Shown: positions 17,754 to 25,783 of the stretch, piece by piece
Position numbering within the stretch: position 1 is the stretch's first letter
Layout of the letters: every line of letters starts with the position of its first letter
DNA from: an uncultured Collinsella sp.
GTDB lineage: Bacteria; Actinomycetota; Coriobacteriia; Coriobacteriales; Coriobacteriaceae
Direction of reading: 5' to 3'
DNA length: 64,000 bases
Assembly: GCA_902479065.1 (NCBI GenBank)
Contig: CABSNM010000001.1
Location: forward strand, 1-64,000
Program-made: the position numbers and the translations under genes
The notes under the pieces: generated by a model
The model's database searches: none
What the model was told of the DNA's origin: nothing
What the model saw: the letters and a program-made list of their open reading frames with translations, nothing else

Positions 17754-18944
17754 ATGAGTATCGTATTGTCACATACCACTGCAAAAGCGGTCTACCAGGC
17801 CGCGCATTCGGTGTCTGCGAAAGGCATCGAGTCCTGTAACCCTACCGCGATTTACGAATCATGTCCCACCGTAACGCTCCTTGACGCAGCCGCAGAATGG
17901 CTCACCAAACATGATGTTTCCCTCGATGCAAATGATTGCCTCGAGGTGATGGTGTTTCATCGCAGGAATGCGCGCTATGCAATGAACTGTCAATGCCACG
18001 TGTCTTCAAAACGATTCTCGAACTCACGCTTTATAGAGCTCAAAGATGGCATCTTCATTGTTGGCGTTGAGCTTTGCGCACTTCAGGCCGCCACCTATCT
18101 TTCTTTTCGCGAACTAGTGGAGTACTACTTTGAACTGTGCGGCGCTTATTCCCTTGGAACCGACTCTTCCACCTCCTATACCGAGCGTTTCGCGCTCACC
18201 TCGACCGAGAGGTTAAAGCAGTTCTTTAATTCCATTACCAGATGCGACGGTCTGGCCCTTGCCCGAAAGGCGATCCAATGTGTACGCGACGGATGCCGGT
18301 CTCCCATGGAAACGGCATTTGTCATGATGCTAACGCTGCCCAAAAGCGAAGGAGGGCTTGGTATTAAGGGAATTGAGACCGATTACGAGGTGCAGGTCAC
18401 CACTGCCGCAAAGAATCTCACGAGACGCAAAAAGTTCTTTATGGATGCGTATCTAAAGAAATCTCGCACAGACATTGAATACAACGGTTTTTATCATGAC
18501 GCGGAAGAAGACCGCGCCATCGATGAGGAGCGCAAGAATGCACTTGCGTCCATGGGGTACGGAATCATCACCGTCAGCCGTTATTCCTTTATGCATGCCA
18601 GCGCTTTCGTTAGGGTCATGGAAGCGATCCAACGGAAAGAGGGCATACGCCCCTCGCGTCTGCCAAAAGACTTTCAAATCATGCAAGAGGACCTGAGACA
18701 GTTTGTGCTCAGAAGGTTTATAGAAGAGAAAAAGCGAATTCAGAAGCAGCTTCGCCAGGATTCCGAAGAGCGCCAACGAATCGACCTCGAAAAAGCAACA
18801 CTCGAAGGCATCACGCTGGATGACCCGACAATTAATGAAGTTCCGGCAATCGATGACATGCAGACTGTCGAATCCGACAGCCCATCATTTGCCCAAACAA
18901 GCAGCCTCGCGCCCGAGGGCAGGGTCTTCGGGGCCGGAGACTAG
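17754..18944 (+). CDS. Hypothetical protein with Vsr/DUF559-like nuclease region
   Basis: A 396-aa protein resembling a Coriobacteriia group of uncharacterised proteins. The N-terminal half starts MSIVLSHTTAKAVYQAAH. The middle carries SPMETAFVMMLTLPKSEGGL. The following stretch TDIEYNGFYHDAEEDRAIDE then GIITVSRYSFM matches the layout of Vsr/PD-(D/E)XK endonuclease folds. The C-terminal ~100 residues are a charged helix followed by a disordered tail. Codon use and GC are lower than in its neighbours and both flanks are AT-rich, suggesting horizontal transfer. Defence or DNA-repair function is only a guess. Confidence 0.6.
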   Translation: MSIVLSHTTAKAVYQAAHSVSAKGIESCNPTAIYESCPTVTLLDAAAEWLTKHDVSLDANDCLEVMVFHRRNARYAMNCQCHVSSKRFSNSRFIELKDGIFIVGVELCALQAATYLSFRELVEYYFELCGAYSLGTDSSTSYTERFALTSTERLKQFFNSITRCDGLALARKAIQCVRDGCRSPMETAFVMMLTLPKSEGGLGIKGIETDYEVQVTTAAKNLTRRKKFFMDAYLKKSRTDIEYNGFYHDAEEDRAIDEERKNALASMGYGIITVSRYSFMHASAFVRVMEAIQRKEGIRPSRLPKDFQIMQEDLRQFVLRRFIEEKKRIQKQLRQDSEERQRIDLEKATLEGITLDDPTINEVPAIDDMQTVESDSPSFAQTSSLAPEGRVFGAGD

Positions 18945-19289
18945 GCCGGCTAACAAGGTAGGTACCCTAGCGACGTGCAAAATTGCGAATATTCAGCAGG
19001 GTCGGGTGTCTATCACCCTCGAGTGGATCCAAATGTGAAGCGAAACGCTCTTGCGTGAGAGCGTTAGGCAACATTTGAGGAAGAACTCATCGGATTAACA
19101 CCCTAAGATAACTCTTGAACTGCATTATATGACCTGCAATAAATTAGCGGACCCCCTATAGTTGCAGAATACTCCATTTTTTGCACGGCACGAGGGTGCC
19201 CACCTTGGCATCGTCTATCAAAAAACGCTCAGTCCGGGATCTCGTCCACTATTCCCCATCATTTTGTACAACGAATTACCTGAACGTCA
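18945..19289. other. AT-rich intergenic stretch with one extended hairpin
   Basis: No gene is evident in this stretch. An imperfect hairpin pairs 19030-19036 with 19071-19077 and AACGCTCT (19044-19051) with 19058-19065. No T-run follows. The base composition matches the low-GC gene upstream. Confidence 0.5.
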
Positions 19290-19350
19290 TTGACATATGA
19301 ACATGCACTCATATAATCGAAAGTAAATTATATGAGCGCATGTTCATATG
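19290..19350 (+). promoter_or_regulatory. Consensus promoter overlapped by paired ArsR-type operators
   Basis: TTGACA (19290-19295), a 16-bp spacer and TATAAT (19312-19317) form a near-perfect sigma-A promoter. Two sites of form ATATGA-N8-TCATAT lie at 19295-19314 and 19330-19349. Together they make a 24-bp inverted repeat (19294-19317 and 19327-19350, one mismatch) with a 9-nt spacer. Repression by the ArsR-family protein encoded next is the simplest reading. Confidence 0.85.
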
Positions 19351-19363
19351 AAAGGATATTGCA

Positions 19364-19729
19364 ATGAGCATCCGCGTTGATGAAACGAAACTCGACATCG
19401 AGGCCACCGAACCCGCGATCCCGACCACCTGCTCGCCCGAGGACCTTCCCGACGAGGAGCTTCTCTACGACCTCGCCGACCTGTTCAAGGTCTTCAGCGA
19501 CACCACGCGCATCAAGATCCTCTATGCCCTCATGGGCCGCGAGCTCTGCGTGGCAGACATCGCCGAAGCGACCGAAACCTCGCAGTCCGCGGTGTCGCAC
19601 CAGCTGCGCACACTCAAGCAGTCGCACCTGGTTAAATTCCGGCGCGACGGGCGCAATATCCTCTACTCGCTCGCCGACGACCACGTCTACACCATGCTCA
19701 ACCAGGGCATGAGCCACATCTGCGAATAG
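19364..19729 (+). CDS. ArsR/SmtB-family metal-responsive repressor
   Basis: A 121-aa winged-helix repressor. DLFKVFSDTTRIKILYAL is the family entry helix, ELCVADIAEA leads into the recognition helix, and SQSAVSHQLRTLK is the DNA-reading segment. The C-terminal helix DDHVYTMLNQGMSHICE keeps the spacing D-x-H-x10-H-x2-E of the alpha5 zinc site of CzrA/SmtB, with Glu for the last His. This points to Zn or Cd sensing rather than arsenic. The gene heads the operon with the free HMA protein and P-ATPase, and three matching operators lie before it and before the ATPase. Confidence 0.9.
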   Translation: MSIRVDETKLDIEATEPAIPTTCSPEDLPDEELLYDLADLFKVFSDTTRIKILYALMGRELCVADIAEATETSQSAVSHQLRTLKQSHLVKFRRDGRNILYSLADDHVYTMLNQGMSHICE

Positions 19730-19792
19730 CGACCAACCACGGTACCAGCGCGGCCTGCACCCAAGCCGCAAATACAGAGAAAGGAACCCACC

Positions 19793-20011
19793 ATGAAAAA
19801 GCAGTTTAAACTCGACGAGATCGACTGCGCCAACTGCGCGCGTGAGCTTCAGGACGAGCTGGCCAAGCTCGAGGGCGTCAAATCCGTGTCCGTCAACTTT
19901 ATGACCCAGAAGTTGACGCTCGAAGCCGATGACGCCGAGTTCGACGAGGTACTCAACCGCGTTGTAGAGTTTACGGCCGACGCCGAACCGGACTGCGAGA
20001 TCATTCTCTAG
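19793..20011 (+). CDS. Free-standing heavy-metal-associated (HMA) domain protein
   Basis: A 72-aa ferredoxin-like HMA domain with DEIDCANCARELQDELAKL, giving the metal-binding C-x-x-C. It corresponds to the N-terminal domain normally fused to Zn/Cd P-type ATPases, which the ATPase downstream lacks. It may hand metal to that ATPase or buffer it. The acidic residues near the end (EPDCEIIL) add a third cysteine. It is preceded by AGAAAGGA and is co-transcribed with the repressor. Confidence 0.88.
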   Translation: MKKQFKLDEIDCANCARELQDELAKLEGVKSVSVNFMTQKLTLEADDAEFDEVLNRVVEFTADAEPDCEIIL

Positions 20012-20065
20012 CCCGGGTTTACGCCAACCTGCAAGGCCGCGCTTGCCGCGGCCTTTGCTCGCGAA

Positions 20066-20089
20066 ATTATATGAGCGAGTGTTCATTCA
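20066..20089 (+). promoter_or_regulatory. Third ArsR-type operator, before the P-ATPase
   Basis: ATTATATGAGCG and then AGTGTTCATTCA repeats the operator arm seen at 19327-19350 with a few changes, giving ATATGA-N8-TCATTC. It lies 23 bp before the ATPase start, so the ATPase may have its own controlled promoter or an internal repressor-binding site. Confidence 0.75.
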
Positions 20090-20111
20090 TTCAAATGGGA
20101 GGATACGAGTC

Positions 20112-22064
20112 ATGACCACCGCCGATCCCAAAAAGAAAAAGAAGAAGCGTAAGAAGAAAGAGTCCCTTGAGCATAAGCGCAATCGTATCCTGGTAGCGCT
20201 AGGCATTTTTGCGGTGGTGTACGCCCTCGATGAGCTCGGCACCCTCACTGCCGCATTCGGCACCCCGGGCGACATCTACGCCAGCTTCACACTGTTCCTC
20301 GTGCCTTTTTTGATTGCCGGCTACGACGTGCTCCAAAAGGCATACAACAACATCCGCCGCGGCAAGGCGTTCGACGAGAGCTTCCTCATGGCCGTCGCGA
20401 CCATCGGCGCGTTTGCCATGGTGCTCTTCCCCGACACCGACCCGCACATGGCCGAAGGCGCCGCCGTCATGATGTTCTACCAGGTCGGCGAGCTGTTCCA
20501 GGCATACGCCGTGGGCAAGAGCCGTAAATCGATCAGCGCCATGATGGACATCGCGCCCGACTACGCCAACGTCGAGCAACCCGACGGCTCACTCGAACAG
20601 GTCTTCCCCGATGACATCGCGGTCGGCACCGTGATCGTGGTCAAGCCCGGCGAGCGCGTGCCTATCGACGGCGTCATCGTCGAGGGCGAAACCCAGCTCG
20701 ACACCGCCGCCCTTACCGGTGAGTCGGTCCCCCGCCCGGCCAAAATCAGAGACGATATCATCAGCGGCTGCATCAACATGACGGGGCTCATCCACGTGCG
20801 CACCACCAAGCCCTTTGGCGAGTCCACCGTCGCACGCGTCCTGGAGCTCGTGGAGAATGCCAGCGAAAAGAAGGCACGCACCGAGAACTTCATCACGCGC
20901 TTTGCCCGCATCTACACGCCCGCCGTCACCGGCGCTGCCGCGGTGCTCGCGCTCGGCGGTGGCCTGGTCACCGGTGCCTGGTCCGACTGGATTCTGCGCG
21001 GCCTGACCTTCTTGGTCGTCAGCTGCCCGTGCGCGTTGGTGATCAGCGTGCCGCTCAGTTTCTTTGGCGGCATCGGCGGCGCGTCCAAGCTGGGCGTTCT
21101 CATCAAGGGTTCTAACTACCTCGAGACGCTCGCCGACGTGGACACCGTCGTCTTTGACAAGACGGGCACCCTCACCAACGGCACGTTCTCGGTGGTCGCG
21201 GTACACCCCGAGGCCGGCTATACCGAGCAGTCGTTGCTCGAAGTCGCAGCCCTTGCTGAGTCGTTCTCCGATCACCCCATCGCGCAGTCCGTACGTGTCG
21301 CCTACCAGGGCGAGGTCGACCCCAAGCGCGTAAGCGACTCCACCAACGACGCGGGCCATGGCGTGACGGCAACCATCGACGGCAAGCACGTCGTCGTTGG
21401 CAACGCAAAGATGCTCGCCGCGGCCGGAGTCGAACCGCCCGATTGCGAGGTCATCGGAACGATTCTGCATGTGCTCGTTGATGGCGTGTACGCCGGCCAC
21501 ATCGTGATTGCAGACACCGTCAAGGCCGATGCTGAGCAAACGATTCGCGACCTGCACGCCGCCGGTGTCAAGCGCACCGTCATGCTCACGGGCGACCGCG
21601 AGGAGGTTGCGGCGTCTGTGGCCAAGCAACTCAGTCTCGACGAGTTCCACGCGCAGCTGCTGCCGGGCGATAAGGTCGAGCGCGTCGAGGCGCTGCTTGC
21701 AACCGAGAGTGGCAAGGGCAAGCTCGCCTTTGTGGGCGACGGCATCAACGATGCGCCCGTGCTTACGCGCGCCGATGTGGGCATTGCCATGGGCGCTATG
21801 GGTTCTGACGCTGCGATCGAGGCCGCCGATGTCGTGCTCATGGACGACAAGCCGTCCAACATTTCCCGCGCGATCCGCGTGGCACGCAAGACCATGGCGA
21901 TTGTTTGGCAGAACATCATCTTTGCGCTGGGCATTAAGCTGCTGATCCTTGTGCTGGCAGCGCTGGGCATCGCCAACATGTGGCTTGCCGTGTTCGGCGA
22001 CGTAGGCGTGGCGATCATCGCCATCCTGAACGCCATGCGCGCGATGGGTGTCAAGAACCTGTAG
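20112..22064 (+). CDS. Zn/Cd/Pb-type P1B-ATPase lacking its own HMA domain
   Basis: A 650-aa metal-exporting ATPase. In order it shows a very basic N-terminus (KKKKKKRKKKE), membrane helices, TGES actuator loop, the SCPCALVIS metal-transport motif, the phosphorylated DKTGTLTNG, an N-domain with SDHPIAQS, and GDGINDAP. The last helix contains FGDVGVAIIAILNAMR, with the aspartate typical of ZntA/CadA (P1B-2) pumps. Family members usually carry one or more N-terminal HMA domains; here that domain is the separate 72-aa gene upstream. The start at 20112 follows TGGGAGGA. Expected role: efflux of Zn, Cd or Pb. Confidence 0.92.
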   Translation: MTTADPKKKKKKRKKKESLEHKRNRILVALGIFAVVYALDELGTLTAAFGTPGDIYASFTLFLVPFLIAGYDVLQKAYNNIRRGKAFDESFLMAVATIGAFAMVLFPDTDPHMAEGAAVMMFYQVGELFQAYAVGKSRKSISAMMDIAPDYANVEQPDGSLEQVFPDDIAVGTVIVVKPGERVPIDGVIVEGETQLDTAALTGESVPRPAKIRDDIISGCINMTGLIHVRTTKPFGESTVARVLELVENASEKKARTENFITRFARIYTPAVTGAAAVLALGGGLVTGAWSDWILRGLTFLVVSCPCALVISVPLSFFGGIGGASKLGVLIKGSNYLETLADVDTVVFDKTGTLTNGTFSVVAVHPEAGYTEQSLLEVAALAESFSDHPIAQSVRVAYQGEVDPKRVSDSTNDAGHGVTATIDGKHVVVGNAKMLAAAGVEPPDCEVIGTILHVLVDGVYAGHIVIADTVKADAEQTIRDLHAAGVKRTVMLTGDREEVAASVAKQLSLDEFHAQLLPGDKVERVEALLATESGKGKLAFVGDGINDAPVLTRADVGIAMGAMGSDAAIEAADVVLMDDKPSNISRAIRVARKTMAIVWQNIIFALGIKLLILVLAALGIANMWLAVFGDVGVAIIAILNAMRAMGVKNL

Positions 22065-22082
22065 CACTCGTGGCCCCTCCAG

Positions 22083-22205
22083 CCGGGGTTGGGCTTGGCT
22101 TTGAAAACGTCCTCGCGCATGAGGCCCGTCTTTCCTGCTCCTGCGGAGCAACGGAAAGGCGGGCCTCGCGCTGCGGAGTGTTTTCAAAACCAAACCCGGT
22201 CCCGG
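22083..22205. repeat. Long nested hairpin after the P-ATPase gene
   Basis: Outer arms 22083-22108 and 22180-22205 (ending TTTGAAAAC / GTTTTCAAA), middle arms GAGGCCCGTCTTTCC (22121-22135) and 22153-22167, and apical GCTCC/GGAGC pair in order. The result is a hairpin of about 123 nt. It could act as a terminator or be a palindromic insertion. Nothing else was seen up to 22343. Confidence 0.65.
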
Positions 22206-22343
22206 CCTGCATTGACACAGCTGAAGGTTCTTGGGCATCGCTTGCTGGCGGGGTTCCTTGTCTGAGTTGGACTTGGTTGGCGGGGCTACTGGTCCCGGTC
22301 GCTGGTTCGCGCTTTGCGCGAACTCCGCGCCACTGTAAGTCAG

Positions 22344-22733
22344 TTAGGCTTCCGTTGTTGGGCCCGCCGCATCTTCCCGTCCCAGCATCGCCCTCAGCTT
22401 CTCGAAGCTTTCCTCGCTTAGGCAGTGCTCCATGCGGCAGCCCTCTTGCGACGCGACTTCAGCCGAAACACCCGCATCCTCTAGCAGCCCCACGAAAAAG
22501 CAGTGACGCTCCCACATTTGACGAGCGACCTCCAGACCACGCTCCGTCAGATGAACATCTCGCTTGCCCATTTCGACATAGCCGTTGCTTTCCAACGTCG
22601 CCATGGCCTTGGAAACGCTCGCCTTAGTTACACCGAGGTACTCCGCAACGTCGATCGAGCGCACGACGCCCTGACGTTCCGACAGAACGTAGATCGATTC
22701 GAGATAGTCTTCTCCGGATTCACGTAGGGCCAT
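22344..22733 (-). CDS. DtxR/MntR-family metalloregulator
   Basis: A 129-aa regulator of the short MntR type, with no SH3-like domain. The helix-turn-helix spans VRSIDVAEYLGVTKASVSKA, followed by the wing GKRDVHLTERG. The metal site region has ERHCFFVGLLEDAGVS and EGCRMEHCLSEES, with the Glu, Cys and His residues expected of this family. The start at 22733 follows AAAGGCGG; the longer open frame upstream covers repeats. Three GTTAGCC half-sites in its promoter region suggest autoregulation. It may control the metal exporter at 15167, though the sites differ. Mn or Fe sensing is likely. Confidence 0.88.
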   Translation of the reverse strand: MALRESGEDYLESIYVLSERQGVVRSIDVAEYLGVTKASVSKAMATLESNGYVEMGKRDVHLTERGLEVARQMWERHCFFVGLLEDAGVSAEVASQEGCRMEHCLSEESFEKLRAMLGREDAAGPTTEA

Positions 22734-22758
22734 GGGCCGCCTTTCGCGATGATTGCTA

Positions 22759-22840
22759 GTTAGCCTTTGGATACTTTCCACGGCTAACTTTACCGCAAAA
22801 GTTGCCCATGTCTTACTACTTTGTCTAAAAGTTAGCCGTG
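22759..22840 (-). promoter_or_regulatory. GTTAGCC/GGCTAAC sites before the DtxR-type gene
   Basis: CACGGCTAACTTT (22779-22791) and its exact reverse complement (22828-22840) form a 13-bp inverted repeat with a 36-nt spacer. A third GTTAGCC lies at 22759-22765. The half-site resembles DtxR/MntR boxes, so binding by the adjacent gene product is proposed. Confidence 0.65.
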
Positions 22841-22866
22841 TTTCACAAAATGTGCGGGACGAAAAC

Positions 22867-22933
22867 AAAATGGGGACGCCCCGCAAGGAGTGTCCCCCAG
22901 CTGCCGGCAGAAAAGGAGCATCCCTAAGTGCCG
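22867..22933. repeat. R1 repeat units
   Basis: GGGGAC (22872 on) with a matching GTCCCC near 22892-22897, followed by a CATCCCTAAGTGCCGAG unit, resembles 2053-2187. They lie between two minus-strand genes. Confidence 0.65.
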
Positions 22934-22941
22934 AGCCGCAG

Positions 22942-23712
22942 TTATAACAGTCCAAAGTGCTTCGCGGCGTTGTAGATTCCGTCGTCGTCCACGTCGGTCG
23001 TCACATAGGTCGCCGCAGCTTTCACCGTGTCCTGTGCGTTACCCATGGCCACGCTCGTGCCCACGGCGGAAAACATCGATAGGTCGTTCTCGCCGTCGCC
23101 AAAGGCGATCGCCTCGCTCGCGTCGATATCCAGACGCTCCAGCGTCGCCGCCACACCCAGGTCCTTGCCGCCGTTAGCGGGAATAATGTCGCAGAACAGG
23201 TCGCACCAGCGCGTGGTGAGCGAATGCGACACGGCATCGGTCACGACATGCTCGTCGGCCGGATCAACAAAGGCGCAAAACTGGTAGACCGGTGCGTCAA
23301 AGGCGTGCCCAAACGGCTCCTCGTGATAGACGATTCCCGCGTTGCTGCCAGCCGTCACCACGCGCTCGGACAGGCGGTTCACAAACGAGTTCTCGCCCTG
23401 CATGCACAGCGAGTCATAGCACCCCTGCGCCACCTGGTCCACGATCACCGCAACGTCGTCTGGATCGATCGGACAGCTGCGGTAAACCCCCTCGGCATCA
23501 AAGCAGTGCTGACCCGAGAGCGTAATGTACGCATCCCAACCCAGGTCGAACAGCCAATCCGGCATCTGGTAGGTCGGGCGACCCGTGGCGATTACGCACG
23601 CGATCCCCTGCTCGCGAAAGCTGTCGAGCACCCGCTGCGCCGACGCCGGAATCTGGTGGGTCTTAAAACTCAGCAGCGTGCCGTCGATATCGAAAAACGC
23701 GGCTTTGATCAT
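22942..23712 (-). CDS. Cof-type HAD phosphatase
   Basis: A 256-aa HAD-superfamily hydrolase of the Cof/IIB type. Motif I is AFFDIDGTLLS at the N-terminus, motif II is VIATGRP, and motif IV is AFGDGENDLSMF. The inserted C2 cap lies between about residues 85 and 185. Such enzymes dephosphorylate sugar phosphates, pyridoxal phosphate or flavin intermediates; the substrate is not evident. The start lies six bases after the stop of the ABC-F gene, so the two are probably in one operon. Confidence 0.88.
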   Translation of the reverse strand: MIKAAFFDIDGTLLSFKTHQIPASAQRVLDSFREQGIACVIATGRPTYQMPDWLFDLGWDAYITLSGQHCFDAEGVYRSCPIDPDDVAVIVDQVAQGCYDSLCMQGENSFVNRLSERVVTAGSNAGIVYHEEPFGHAFDAPVYQFCAFVDPADEHVVTDAVSHSLTTRWCDLFCDIIPANGGKDLGVAATLERLDIDASEAIAFGDGENDLSMFSAVGTSVAMGNAQDTVKAAATYVTTDVDDDGIYNAAKHFGLL

Positions 23713-23718
23713 CCTCGT

Positions 23719-25578
23719 CTACTCCTCGCCCTCGAGCTTTTCGCTCGCCTCGAGCCACGCCATCTCCAGCTCGTCCATGGCGGCGTGAGCCTCGTCGATC
23801 TTTGCCTGCTGCTCGCCGAGCGCCGTGTAGTTGGTGGGATCGACCTGGGCCATCGCGGCCTCGGCCTCCTCAACGCGAGCGCGCTGCGTCTCCATCTTGC
23901 GCTCGAGCGAGCTCACCTCACGGCGAAGCTTCTGGCGCTCGGCGTTGGACAGGCCGTTGGGCTGACCGCTCGACTTGGGCTTGTCGGCAGCAGCCGCCGC
24001 CATACCGGTGTCGAACGTGCCGGTCTTGGCGCTCGGCGCACCCACGGGCTCGCCCTCGGCGGTGGCGTTGCACAGGCGCAGATACTGGTCCACGCCGCCG
24101 GGCATATGCGTCAGGTGGCCGTCGAGCAGCGCCCACTGCTGGTCGGTCACGCGCTCCATCAAGAAGCGGTCGTGCGTCACCAGGATCAGCGTGCCGGGCC
24201 AACCGTCGAGCAGATCCTCGACAATCGCGAGCATGTCGGTATCCAGATCGTTGCCCGGCTCGTCCAGGATGAGCACGTTGGGCTCGTCCAGGATCGTCAG
24301 CAGCAGCGACAGGCGACGGCGCTGACCGCCCGAAAGATCGCCGATGCGGCTCCAGAGCTGCTGCGTCGTAAAGCCCAGACGCTCGCAGAGCTTCTCGGGC
24401 GAAGTCTCCTTGCCGTCGATGACGTAGTACTTCTTATAGTTGCTGAGCACCTCGCGGATCGTGTCGCCCATATAGGGCTCGAGCTCCTCGAGCTGCTGCG
24501 ACAGCACGCCAAAGCGTACCGTCTGGCCAATCTTCACGCGGCCGCGCGTGGGCGCAATTTTACCCTGGATCACATCGAGCAGCGTCGACTTGCCAGCGCC
24601 ATTCTCACCCAAAAGACCATAGCGGTCGCCCGCACCAATGAGCCAGGTCACGTCAGAGAGCACCTGCTTGGGCGCGCCATCGGTATCCGCATAGCCAGCG
24701 TCCACGTCGACCACATCGATAACCTGCTTGCCCAGGCGGCTCACGGCTAGGCGCTTGAGCTCCAGCTCGTCACGCACGGGAGGCACGTCGGCGATGAGCT
24801 CGCGGGCGGCATCCACGCGAAACTTGGGCTTGGTGGAGCGCGCCTGGGCACCGCGGCTCAGCCACGCGAGCTCCTTGCGCGCCATGTTGCGACGACGCTC
24901 CTCGGTAACCGCGGCCATGCGGTCGCGCTCCACGCGCTGCAGGATATATGCGGAGTAGCCGCCCTCGAAGGGATCGACCTGGCCGTCGTGGACCTCCCAC
25001 ATACTGGTGCAGACCTCGTCCAAGAACCAGCGGTCGTGCGTGACCACGAGCATCGCGCCCTGGCCGCGCTGCCAGCGGGCCTTTAAGTGACGCGCGAGCC
25101 AGTTGATGGTGCGCATGTCCAGGTGATTGGTGGGCTCGTCGAGCATGAGCACGTCATAGTCGCCGATCAGCAGGCGCGCGAGGTCCACGCGACGGCGCTG
25201 GCCGCCCGAAAGCTCGCCCACCGTGCCCTCCCAGGGCACATCGCTAATAAGGCCAGCCAGAATCTGGCGCGTACGCGGACTCGACGCCCACTCATACTCG
25301 GGCGTGTCGCCCACGACGGCATGATGCACGGTGTCGGTATCGACCAGGTTGTCCTTTTGGCCGAGCAGACCGATCGTGGTGCCGCGACGGTGCGTCACGC
25401 GCCCGTCATCGGGCTCCAGCGTGCCGGCGAGCACGCTCAGCAGCGTCGACTTGCCGTCGCCGTTTTTGCCGACAATACCAATGCGGTCGCCCTCGCCCAC
25501 GCCGAGCGTCACGCTATCGAAAATATGCTTGGTGGGAAACTCTAGGCTGACGGAATCGCATCCCAAAAGAATCGCCAT
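23719..25578 (-). CDS. ABC-F family ATPase
   Basis: A 619-aa soluble protein with two ABC nucleotide-binding domains and no membrane segments. Walker A motifs are GKNGDGKST and GENGAGKST, signature motifs are LSGGQRRRVDLARLL and LSGGQRRRLSLLLTIL, and Walker B stretches include MLDEPTNHLD. A linker lies near residues 240-310, and a charged coiled coil occupies about the last 80 residues, as in Uup-like proteins. ABC-F proteins act on the ribosome or on DNA. Whether this one gives antibiotic protection cannot be told. The start at 25578 follows GAAGGAGCAGGG; an upstream extension is rejected. Confidence 0.9.
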   Translation of the reverse strand: MAILLGCDSVSLEFPTKHIFDSVTLGVGEGDRIGIVGKNGDGKSTLLSVLAGTLEPDDGRVTHRRGTTIGLLGQKDNLVDTDTVHHAVVGDTPEYEWASSPRTRQILAGLISDVPWEGTVGELSGGQRRRVDLARLLIGDYDVLMLDEPTNHLDMRTINWLARHLKARWQRGQGAMLVVTHDRWFLDEVCTSMWEVHDGQVDPFEGGYSAYILQRVERDRMAAVTEERRRNMARKELAWLSRGAQARSTKPKFRVDAARELIADVPPVRDELELKRLAVSRLGKQVIDVVDVDAGYADTDGAPKQVLSDVTWLIGAGDRYGLLGENGAGKSTLLDVIQGKIAPTRGRVKIGQTVRFGVLSQQLEELEPYMGDTIREVLSNYKKYYVIDGKETSPEKLCERLGFTTQQLWSRIGDLSGGQRRRLSLLLTILDEPNVLILDEPGNDLDTDMLAIVEDLLDGWPGTLILVTHDRFLMERVTDQQWALLDGHLTHMPGGVDQYLRLCNATAEGEPVGAPSAKTGTFDTGMAAAAADKPKSSGQPNGLSNAERQKLRREVSSLERKMETQRARVEEAEAAMAQVDPTNYTALGEQQAKIDEAHAAMDELEMAWLEASEKLEGEE

Positions 25579-25639
25579 ATGCCCTGCTCCTTCGTAGAAA
25601 TTCAACGTTGTCCATGATAGCAGCGAGCCCCACCCCAAA

Positions 25640-25672
25640 CCACCACGAAGGCGCCTGTCCCCTTTGTGGCGG
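25640..25672. repeat. R2 palindrome upstream of the ABC-F gene
   Basis: CCACCACGAAGG (25640-25651) pairs with CCTTTGTGGCGG (25661-25672) with two mismatches around CGCCTGTCC. It belongs with the hairpins at 187-223 and 13002-13032. Confidence 0.65.
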
Positions 25673-25690
25673 TCGTTTCGGTCGCAGAGC

Positions 25691-25727
25691 AAAAAGGCGG
25701 GCCATCTCCCAAAAGAGATGACCCGTC
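25691..25727 (-). terminator. Terminator of the pst operon
   Basis: On the minus strand, GGGTCATCTC pairs with the GAGATGGCCC stretch around TTTTGG, followed by GCC and TTTTT (25691-25695). It lies 57 nt past the pstB stop. Confidence 0.8.
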
Positions 25728-25783
25728 TCTCCAATCAGTCCCGTGACAACCGTGGCCGCCGCGGGCCTCAAGCATGTCCCGGA

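Noticed and set aside
20589..22238. 549-codon minus-strand open frame opposite the P-type ATPase
   Set aside because: It is antisense to an unambiguous ATPase, is rich in His/Asp/Arg without domains, and lacks a start signal.
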